Assembly (NCBI GenBank): GCA_015490675.1
Contig: WFXI01000034.1
Location: 1 to 12,479 of the forward strand
DNA length: 12,479 bases
Reading direction: 5' to 3'
DNA from: Hydrogenothermaceae bacterium
GTDB taxonomy: Bacteria; Aquificota; Aquificia; Aquificales; Hydrogenothermaceae
The position numbers were made by a program, and so were the translations under genes. Below are positions 7,009 to 12,479 of this stretch, piece after piece; position 1 is the first letter of the stretch; each line of letters begins with the position of its first letter. The notes under the pieces are model-generated. The model was not told the origin of the DNA. It worked only from the letters and a program-made list of their open reading frames with translations, and did no database searches.

Positions 7009-8837
7009 TTATTTTCCCCCTTAAGAGCATTAACTTTTTCTTTTAGTTCTTCTACAGAGATATTTTCATCTACTCCTAAAATTTCTAATAGTTTTTCTAT
7101 TTTTATCCATTTCTTTAAAACCATTCCTTGTGTTAATAAAGTTTCAAAAGGCTCATCAATGTTAACAAGTCCTATATCTCTTAAAAATTTTGTGAAAAAT
7201 CTTGAATAAAGTAGATGTAAAACTGCGTGTTCTATTCCTCCAATATATAAATCTACTGGCATCCAGTAGTCTACTTTTTCTTTATCAAAAGGCTCTTTAT
7301 CATTTTTAGGGTCACAGTATCTTAAGAAATACCAGGAACTATCTATAAATGTATCCATAGTATCTGTTTCTCTTTTAGCAGGTTTACCACATTTAGGACA
7401 GGTTGTATTTACAAACTCTTCTACATTTTCTAATGGGTTTCCCATACCTGTAAACTCTACATTTTCAGGGAGTAAAACTGGCAGGTCTTCTTCTGGAACT
7501 GGGACAGTTCCACAGGAATCACAATAAATAACAGGAATTGGTGTTCCCCAATATCTTTGCCTTGATATATTCCAGTCTCTAAGTCTGTAATTTATAGTTT
7601 TCTTTCCTAAATTTTTGCTTTCTAGATATTCTGTTATCTTCTTTTTAGCTTCTGAGGACTTTAGTCCATCAAATCCATTTGAGTTTATTAAAATTCCCTC
7701 TTCAATAAAAGGTTTTTCTTCAAAATTCCATTCTTCATTTTCAGGTCTTATTACAGGTTTTATTGGAATATTGTATTTCTTTGCAAACTCAAAGTCTCTT
7801 TCATCGTGAGCAGGAACTGCCATAATAGCTCCTGTTCCATATCCCCATAATATGTAATTAGCAATATAAATAGGAACTTCTTCTTTTGTTATTGGATGAA
7901 CTGCATAAGCTCCTGTAAATACTCCTTCTTTTTCATCTACTATGTTTCTTTCCCTAGTAGATAAACTTTTGTACTTTTCTACAAACTTTTTAACTTCTTT
8001 TTCAAACTCTGTTCCTTTAGATAATTTTTCTGCTAAAGGATGTTCTGGGGCTATTGCCATAAATGTAACGCCAAATAGTGTATCTGGTCTTGTTGTAAAC
8101 ACTTCTAATTTTTCATTATGTCCTTTTATATCAAAGTAAATAGTTGCTCCTTCAGACTTTCCTATCCAGTTTCTTTGCATTGTAATTACAGATTGTGGCC
8201 ATTTTCCTTCTAGTTTTTCTAAGTCTTTTAACAATTCTTCTGCATAGTCTGTAATTTTTATAAACCATGATGGAATTTCTTTTTGAACTACTGGTGTATC
8301 ACATCTCCAGCACCTACCTTCAATTACCTGTTCATTTGCTAAAACTGTCTGGTCGTGGGGACACCAGTTTACAGTTGCAGTTTTTCTATAGGCTATACCT
8401 TTTTCTAGCATTTTTAGGAATATCCATTGATTCCATTTATAATAATCAGAATTACAAGTTGCTATTTCCCTATCCCAGTCATAAGACAATCCAAGTCTTT
8501 TTAATTCTTTTCTCATATAGTCAATATTTTCATAAGTCCATTTTGCAGGATGAGCCCCAGATTTTATTGCAGCGTTTTCTGCAGGCATTCCAAAAGCATC
8601 CCATCCCATTGGGTGAAGTGTGTTTTTACCTTTCATTCTTAAATATCTATTTACCACATCTCCAATTGTATAGTTTCTAACATGTCCCATGTGTATTCTT
8701 CCAGATGGATACGGAAACATTTCTAAAACATAAAATTTTTCTTTTGATTTATCCTCTGTTGATTTAAATACTTTATTTTCTTCCCATTCTTTTAATAGTT
8801 TTTCTTCTATTTGCTTAAAATCATACTCCTTTTGCAA
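7005..8837 (-). CDS. leuS: Leucyl-tRNA synthetase, alpha subunit (split enzyme)
   Basis: A 610-residue N-terminal part of LeuRS, which charges tRNA-Leu with leucine. It has the class I HIGH-type motif HMGH (49-52), a CPHD...CWRCD zinc element (159-179), and the CP1 editing domain (about 225-415) with TTRPDT (248-253), GTGAIMAVPAHDERD (334-348) and the conserved editing Asp D345. A second cysteine set (CDSCG about 439, CPKCG about 480) and the catalytic-fold segment GGIEHAVLHLLYSRF (533-547) follow. It stops about 38 residues after QGMVLK, in the leucine-specific region, before KMSKS, the anticodon-binding domain and the C-terminal domain. This matches the alpha-beta split of A. aeolicus, whose beta subunit supplies the rest; no beta gene is in the window. 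The start is TTG, with GGAGG nine bases upstream and an in-frame TAA just before. It is the first gene of the operon and overlaps the mutase by ATGA. Confidence 0.95.
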   Translation of the reverse strand: MQKEYDFKQIEEKLLKEWEENKVFKSTEDKSKEKFYVLEMFPYPSGRIHMGHVRNYTIGDVVNRYLRMKGKNTLHPMGWDAFGMPAENAAIKSGAHPAKWTYENIDYMRKELKRLGLSYDWDREIATCNSDYYKWNQWIFLKMLEKGIAYRKTATVNWCPHDQTVLANEQVIEGRCWRCDTPVVQKEIPSWFIKITDYAEELLKDLEKLEGKWPQSVITMQRNWIGKSEGATIYFDIKGHNEKLEVFTTRPDTLFGVTFMAIAPEHPLAEKLSKGTEFEKEVKKFVEKYKSLSTRERNIVDEKEGVFTGAYAVHPITKEEVPIYIANYILWGYGTGAIMAVPAHDERDFEFAKKYNIPIKPVIRPENEEWNFEEKPFIEEGILINSNGFDGLKSSEAKKKITEYLESKNLGKKTINYRLRDWNISRQRYWGTPIPVIYCDSCGTVPVPEEDLPVLLPENVEFTGMGNPLENVEEFVNTTCPKCGKPAKRETDTMDTFIDSSWYFLRYCDPKNDKEPFDKEKVDYWMPVDLYIGGIEHAVLHLLYSRFFTKFLRDIGLVNIDEPFETLLTQGMVLKKWIKIEKLLEILGVDENISVEELKEKVNALKGENK

Positions 8838-8846
8838 AATTTAAAA

Positions 8847-8851
8847 CCTCC
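8847..8851 (-). promoter_or_regulatory. Ribosome binding site deciding the TTG start of leuS alpha
   Basis: GGAGG on the minus strand lies nine bases before the TTG at 8837-8835. An in-frame TAA (8843-8841) lies two codons upstream, which excludes a longer protein. Confidence 0.7.
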
Positions 8852-8863
8852 ATTTGAAATTGC

Positions 8864-8884
8864 TTATAATTATACTAATTATAA
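8864..8884. promoter_or_regulatory. Palindromic divergent promoter/operator between leuS alpha and hemJ
   Basis: A perfect inverted repeat has arms TTATAATTA (8864-8872) and TAATTATAA (8876-8884) with a three-base centre TAC. Each arm contains a TATAAT -10 hexamer, at 8865-8870 on plus for hemJ and 8883-8878 on minus for leuS alpha; a further minus-strand TATAAT overlaps at 8874-8869. The 65-base gap must hold both promoters. No good -35 is found at 17 bases for either, so the exact promoter assignment is uncertain. Confidence 0.5.
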
Positions 8885-8890
8885 CTTTGT

Positions 8891-8896
8891 AAGGGG
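8891..8896 (+). promoter_or_regulatory. Ribosome binding site of hemJ
   Basis: AAGGGG six bases before the ATG at 8903 fixes the start of the only plus-strand protein gene. Confidence 0.65.
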
Positions 8897-8902
8897 ATAA
8901 AA

Positions 8903-9331
8903 ATGTATTTATTTATAAAAGCTTTACATATAATTTCTGTAATATCATGGATGGCTGTTTTATTTTATTTACCAAGGCTTTTTGTTTATCATGTGGAAAA
9001 CAAAGATAATAAAGAATTTGTTAAAGTAGTCAAAGTGATGGAATACAAACTCCATAAGTTTATTGGTATTCCAGCATTTTGGGGGACAATCATAACAGGC
9101 ATATTAATGCTTGCATTAAATCCAGATATTTTTAAAACTGGTTTATGGATACATATTAAGGTTACATTAGCATTGCTGTTGGTAGCTTACTATATACATT
9201 TAGCAGTTTTAAGGAAAAAATTAGAGCAAGACCAATATGATAAATCTGGTAAGTTTTTTAGAATGTATAATGAAGTTCCAACTATAATAATGATTTTAAT
9301 AGTGTTTTTAGTAATACTTAAACCTTTTTAA
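8903..9331 (+). CDS. hemJ: HemJ protoporphyrinogen IX oxidase (UPF0093 membrane protein)
   Basis: A 142-residue integral membrane protein with four predicted helices (about 3-23, 52-71, 82-103, 124-141), the normal HemJ size. Family residues are in place: KALHIISVISW with H9 and W16, LPRLFVYH (23-30) with R25 and H30, and H84/K86 in the WIHIKVTLA segment of helix 3; the MYNEVPTI stretch begins helix 4. HemJ oxidises protoporphyrinogen IX to protoporphyrin IX in the cytoplasmic membrane, the penultimate step of heme synthesis. This fits a respiring chemolithotroph that needs cytochromes. It stands alone on the plus strand, divergent from leuS alpha across 65 bases, and its TAA stop overlaps the stop of the convergent Uma2 gene. 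No other heme gene is in the window. Confidence 0.93.
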   Translation: MYLFIKALHIISVISWMAVLFYLPRLFVYHVENKDNKEFVKVVKVMEYKLHKFIGIPAFWGTIITGILMLALNPDIFKTGLWIHIKVTLALLLVAYYIHLAVLRKKLEQDQYDKSGKFFRMYNEVPTIIMILIVFLVILKPF

Positions 9332-9939
9332 GAAATACCTTCTTCTTTTAAAAGTTTAGCTAAATTAATTTCAATATTATCAATAATCTCTATTGTATCG
9401 TCCCAGTCTGTTATAAACCATCTTTTATTTTTTTCTGCTACCATAACTTTTTTATCAAAAGTTGTATACCATATTACTTTTTTTACTCCTGCTGTTAGTA
9501 AATCTTGAGTTTTTTCTTTTTGATAGCTTATAAGCTCATTTGAGTATTTTCTTAAGTCTGCCTTTGTATCTATTTCAATAACAACTTTAGGTGGTGTTTT
9601 TGCATATTTATCGTTTATTCCTTCTTTTAATAGTTTTTTTCTTTCAAAAATTGCTATATCTAAATTTCTCCAGCTTCTTGGTGCCCATTGAAAACCTGCT
9701 TCATTTGTTAAGACTTTATATTTTCTTTCATCTAAAGTTTTTATTAAAAACTTCAAAATTGTAGAAATAATCCAAGCTTGTAATTTACTACTACCCATAA
9801 CTTCCTCTAAAGATTTTTTGCCTTCTAAAACTTTATCGTAATCTCGGTAATATATAGGACTACCATATCTCATCTCATAGATTAATTCTTTAGGAATTTT
9901 TTTCCTTTTTATCTTCTTTTTTTCTTCTAAAACTTTCAT
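9328..9939 (-). CDS. Uma2-family (DUF820) PD-(D/E)XK endonuclease-like protein
   Basis: A 203-residue protein with the Uma2/DUF820 core. RNLDIAIF (91-98) carries D94, and PPKVVIEIDTKAD (116-128) carries E122, D124 and K126, giving a D...ExDxK metal-dependent nuclease site; VKKVIWYT (152-159) forms the following core strand. The N-terminus is Lys-rich (about residues 7-18). The family has a restriction-endonuclease fold, is widespread in cyanobacteria and some thermophiles, and mostly lacks a proven role. The usual family pattern after the Glu is ExxSPS-like; here it is EIDTKAD, so activity is plausible but unproven. It starts 13 bases after the radical SAM stop, with AAGGA upstream of ATG, and ends on the hemJ stop codon. 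No methyltransferase, toxin or transposase lies nearby, so there is no contextual sign of a defence system. Confidence 0.85.
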   Translation of the reverse strand: MKVLEEKKKIKRKKIPKELIYEMRYGSPIYYRDYDKVLEGKKSLEEVMGSSKLQAWIISTILKFLIKTLDERKYKVLTNEAGFQWAPRSWRNLDIAIFERKKLLKEGINDKYAKTPPKVVIEIDTKADLRKYSNELISYQKEKTQDLLTAGVKKVIWYTTFDKKVMVAEKNKRWFITDWDDTIEIIDNIEINLAKLLKEEGIS

Positions 9940-9952
9940 AACTACTTTCCTT

Positions 9953-10867
9953 TTAATTAATAACCTGTAATTTTTTATTTAGTTTATGTCTTTTTATAGC
10001 TTCATCTATAGTTTTTAAAACTTTTTGTTTTTCTCTAGGGCTACACCAGCTTGGTGCTATTAATTCTTCATCAGGGGCTTCTCCTGTTAACCTATGGATA
10101 ATTATGTCATCTGGAAGGTAGTCTAGTAAAATTGCAACTATTTCTGCATATTCTTCTAAATCTAAAAGCTTAATTTCTCCGTTTTTATATTGCTTTTCCA
10201 TTACAGTGTGTCTGACTATATGAAGTGGATGTATTTTTACCCCATCAATAGGAAGACTTGCAAATAGCTTAGCTGTTTCTACATAATCTTCAAAAGTATC
10301 CCCTGGAAGACCTACAATCATATGTGCACATACTTTTATATTTGGTCTTTTCTTTGTTCTTAAAACTGCATCTACAAAATCTGCTACCCCATGGGCTCTA
10401 TTTATATTTCTTAACGTGTTTATGTTTGCCGTTTGAAGACCATATTCTATCCATATTTCTGGCTTTTCTACTGTGTAAGTTGCTACTAAATCTAAAACTT
10501 CATCTGGAACAACATCAGGTCTTGTTCCAATTGACATTCCAATAATCTCGTCGTATTCCATCGCTTTATCATAAATTTCTTTTAGCTTTTCTACAGGAGC
10601 ATAAGTATTTGTATATGCCTGAAAATAGGCTAAAAACCCTTTTATATTTTTGTATCTTCTTTTGTAAAACTGCATTGCATCGTTTATCTGATTTTCCACA
10701 GTCTCCTTGGTCATTGCATAAGGGCTAAAAGATACATTATTACAAAAGGTACAACCACCAGAAGCTTTTGTCCCGTCTCTATTTGGACAGGTAAAACCTG
10801 CATCTATTGAGATTTTTTGAATTCTGCCACCGTATTTTTCTTTAAGATATTGGTTAAATTTAATCAT
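9953..10867 (-). CDS. Radical SAM protein, YhcC/YtqA family (TIGR01212)
   Basis: A 304-residue cytoplasmic enzyme, normal for the family. The N-terminal cluster motif CPNRDGTKASGGCTFC places C27, C39 and C42 around a [4Fe-4S] cluster that cleaves S-adenosylmethionine. Further family blocks are GFLAYFQAYTNTYAP (about 77-91), GTRPDVV, EIWIEYGLQTAN and a C-terminal SWCSPREKQ. From memory, YtqA of Bacillus has been proposed as MnmL, a step in the alternate route to mnm5(s2)U at tRNA position 34; whether this protein does the same is inference. Its ATG overlaps the diguanylate cyclase stop by one base (TAATG), so translation is probably coupled. It is followed after 13 bases by the Uma2 gene. No YtqB/MnmM partner is in the window. 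Confidence 0.92.
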   Translation of the reverse strand: MIKFNQYLKEKYGGRIQKISIDAGFTCPNRDGTKASGGCTFCNNVSFSPYAMTKETVENQINDAMQFYKRRYKNIKGFLAYFQAYTNTYAPVEKLKEIYDKAMEYDEIIGMSIGTRPDVVPDEVLDLVATYTVEKPEIWIEYGLQTANINTLRNINRAHGVADFVDAVLRTKKRPNIKVCAHMIVGLPGDTFEDYVETAKLFASLPIDGVKIHPLHIVRHTVMEKQYKNGEIKLLDLEEYAEIVAILLDYLPDDIIIHRLTGEAPDEELIAPSWCSPREKQKVLKTIDEAIKRHKLNKKLQVIN

Positions 10868-12141
10868 TATATTATTACCTTATTTTTTCCTGTTTTTTTA
10901 GCAATATAGAGTTTTTTATCTGCTTCGTCAAGGAGAGTATCTATAGATAAAATATTGTCTGTGTATTGAGCTACTCCTATACTGACAGTAATTTTTAAAC
11001 TTGTATCTTCACAATTAAAAATGTTTTCTTCTATTTTTTTTCTAATCTTTTCTAAAACATATTTTGCTGAATTTATATCTGTGAAAGGTAATAAAACTAA
11101 AAACTCTTCTCCACCATATCTAAATACGAAATCTGATTTTCTTAAACTTTCTCTAATAATCATAGCTAACTTTCTTAATACACAGTCTCCTACTAAATGT
11201 CCATATGTATCATTTACTTTTTTAAAATCATCTATGTCTATCATTGCAATAGAAAATGGTGTGTTAGCAAGTTTTGATATAGATAGTTGATTTATTAACA
11301 TTATTTCCATACTTCTTCTATTAAATACTCCCGTAAGTGGATCTATTTTTGCTTCTGATTCAGATATTACTGCAAAATTCAATCCAATTGTACTTATTAA
11401 TCTACCAACATTTTTTATCATATTTATATATTCAATAAGCAAATTCTTAAATCTTCTTTTCTCCATAAAAAAGTAAATCTCTGATGCAGAGCGATGTATT
11501 TTCGCATGAATAGAAGTAATTAAATTCTTATACTTTGATGATAATATTGGATCTAAAATCCCACTAACAAGTTTTTTCCCAAAATCACATTTATTTGGAT
11601 TTAGCTCTACACTACTTTTTGCTCTTAATTTTCTGATGTCTTCAATTACTTTATTAAGCCATACAAGATGATCTCTTACATAAACTTTTAGTAAACTTTC
11701 TGAATTTTTTATAACCCTTAGCTCATCTCTAACCCAATTCTTATCTTCTACCATTAAATTTGTTAAATATCCATAAGAAAATGTGTTTTCTACAAAATCA
11801 AATATTTCTTCAACTTCATCAGCATTTTCACTACACGGTAGTTTACCACTTTTCAAAATAAAGAGTTTTATCTTTGCACAAGTATCATAAAAGAAAGAAA
11901 AAGGAAGGTTATTTTCATAAAAATACCTTCCTAACTTAAACAAAATTCTTTTTGCTTCGTTCTTATCTTCATTTGTTAAGCTTAAAAATGTCTGATGCAA
12001 ATCTTCTTCTATCTTTTTTAAAGGAAATTCTCTAAAAAGAGAATATGTATAGTTATCATTTAAATATTCATTAAAAACAAGCTCTAATGCATCTTTAATA
12101 TACTTCTTATCAAAAATTTTATTTAGCTTATCATACTTCAT
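10867..12141 (-). CDS. Diguanylate cyclase with CZB zinc-sensing domain (DgcZ-like) and extra N-terminal domain
   Basis: A 424-residue soluble protein with no membrane helix. Residues 1-145 form a helical region I cannot assign. Residues about 150-225 match the chemoreceptor zinc-binding (CZB) pattern: H158-x-x-W161, C185-x-F187-G188, and H212-x-x-x-H216, with 27 residues from C185 to H212. A linker leads to a GGDEF domain (about 262-424) with DPLTGVFNRRSME, metal-binding D302, NDTYGHLVGD, the active-site loop GGEEF (343-347) and an intact inhibitory site R334-K-S-D337 five residues before it. It should make cyclic di-GMP from two GTP with product inhibition. In E. coli DgcZ the same ligand set binds zinc and inhibits the cyclase. 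It begins 27 bases after leuB with only a weak AAAGAG-type ribosome site, and ends overlapping the radical SAM start. Confidence 0.93.
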   Translation of the reverse strand: MKYDKLNKIFDKKYIKDALELVFNEYLNDNYTYSLFREFPLKKIEEDLHQTFLSLTNEDKNEAKRILFKLGRYFYENNLPFSFFYDTCAKIKLFILKSGKLPCSENADEVEEIFDFVENTFSYGYLTNLMVEDKNWVRDELRVIKNSESLLKVYVRDHLVWLNKVIEDIRKLRAKSSVELNPNKCDFGKKLVSGILDPILSSKYKNLITSIHAKIHRSASEIYFFMEKRRFKNLLIEYINMIKNVGRLISTIGLNFAVISESEAKIDPLTGVFNRRSMEIMLINQLSISKLANTPFSIAMIDIDDFKKVNDTYGHLVGDCVLRKLAMIIRESLRKSDFVFRYGGEEFLVLLPFTDINSAKYVLEKIRKKIEENIFNCEDTSLKITVSIGVAQYTDNILSIDTLLDEADKKLYIAKKTGKNKVII

Positions 12142-12168
12142 ATTTAATCTCTTTATAGGAATTCTATG

Positions 12169-12479
12169 TTACTTTATTTTTTCAATAATAATATTTGTAA
12201 TTTCCTCTGTGTTTACTTTCTTAGTTCCAGGAGACCATAAGTCTGGAGTTCTATATCCTTCATTTAGAGCTTCTTCTATAGCATTTTCTATTTCTCTAGC
12301 TGCTTCAGGAAGCTTACATGTAATCTCTAGCATCATAGCAGCAGACAGAATCATTGCTATTGGGTTTGCTATTCCTTTTCCTGCTATATCTGGTGCAGAA
12401 CCGTGAATAGGTTCGTAAAATGCATATTTTTCTCCTATTGATGCAGAAGGTAGCATTCCAAGTGAACCTGTCAATGCTC
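12169..12479 (-). CDS. leuB: 3-isopropylmalate dehydrogenase, C-terminal part (5' end off the window)
   Basis: About 103 C-terminal residues are visible and the frame stays open to the window edge; the apparent TTG start at 12474 is an internal Leu codon. TGSLGMLPSASIG is the LeuB signature of the active-site region, and EPIHGSAPDIAGKGIANP is the NAD-binding segment shared with isocitrate dehydrogenase. The SLGMLPSA sequence and the ending point favour LeuB over Icd. The enzyme oxidises and decarboxylates 3-isopropylmalate in leucine biosynthesis in the cytoplasm, normally as a homodimer. The TAA stop is 27 bases before the diguanylate cyclase gene on the same strand, with no hairpin terminator between, so read-through into the signalling operon is possible. 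Confidence 0.93.
   Translation of the reverse strand, partial: ALTGSLGMLPSASIGEKYAFYEPIHGSAPDIAGKGIANPIAMILSAAMMLEITCKLPEAAREIENAIEEALNEGYRTPDLWSPGTKKVNTEEITNIIIEKIK

Noticed and set aside
8267..8680. Plus-strand 137-codon frame with hydrophobic composition
   Set aside because: It is antisense to the conserved catalytic region of leuS alpha and has no own ribosome site.
7005..8837. leuS as a truncated pseudogene
   Set aside because: All catalytic and editing motifs are intact, the stop is used in an ATGA overlap with the next gene, and the break point agrees with the known Aquifex split.
9300..9370. Intrinsic terminator between hemJ and the Uma2 gene
   Set aside because: T and A runs are present but there is no stable GC-containing hairpin before them; the same holds after the tRNA and after leuB.
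9328..9939. Uma2 gene as part of a restriction or defence system
   Set aside because: No methyltransferase, specificity subunit, toxin-antitoxin pair or transposase is nearby; it closes an ordinary operon.
12169..12474. TTG at 12474 as a true gene start
   Set aside because: The frame stays open upstream (an Ala codon precedes it) and the protein would lack most of LeuB; it is a window-edge fragment.

Overview
The window is very AT-rich and looks like the chromosome of a thermophilic member of the Aquificota, probably Hydrogenothermaceae (Sulfurihydrogenibium-like). The strongest clue is a leucyl-tRNA synthetase gene that ends cleanly before the KMSKS half, as in the two-subunit enzyme known from Aquifex aeolicus. 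A GC-rich tRNA inside AT-rich DNA and a large DHH-CBS-tRNA nucleotidyltransferase fusion fit the same picture. The genus is inferred; no marker such as rRNA is present.

Layout from left to right. Bases 1-2500 (minus strand) hold most of a DHH/CBS/tRNA nucleotidyltransferase gene whose C-terminus lies off the left edge; it starts at a TTG codon. A tRNA-Leu(GAG) gene on the plus strand (2539-2626) has a near-consensus promoter that overlaps that start codon. From 8837 down to 2628 runs a tight minus-strand operon: leuS alpha, a phosphoglucomutase/phosphomannomutase, a coiled-coil membrane protein, a very acidic protein of unknown function, a hotdog thioesterase and a chemoreceptor. Spacings are 18 bases or less and several genes overlap. 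The nucleotidyltransferase may be its last gene, reached by reading antisense through the tRNA.

hemJ (8903-9331) is the only plus-strand protein gene. It diverges from leuS alpha across 65 bases that contain a palindrome of mirrored -10 elements. Its stop codon overlaps that of a converging Uma2-family nuclease. Bases 12141-9328 (minus) form a second operon: a zinc-sensing (CZB) diguanylate cyclase, a YhcC/YtqA-type radical SAM protein and the Uma2 protein. The end of leuB (3-isopropylmalate dehydrogenase) lies just upstream on the same strand and runs off the right edge.

There is a clear tRNA theme: tRNA-Leu, the catalytic half of its synthetase, a 3'-end-building enzyme, and a radical SAM family that has been linked to wobble-uridine modification. 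There is also a signalling theme: a chemoreceptor and a c-di-GMP synthase with a chemoreceptor-type zinc domain. I found no mobile element, CRISPR array, defence island, riboswitch or convincing intrinsic terminator. The most distinctive items are the split synthetase, the CZB-GGDEF architecture, the altered DHH motif and the compact tRNA/TTG-start overlap.
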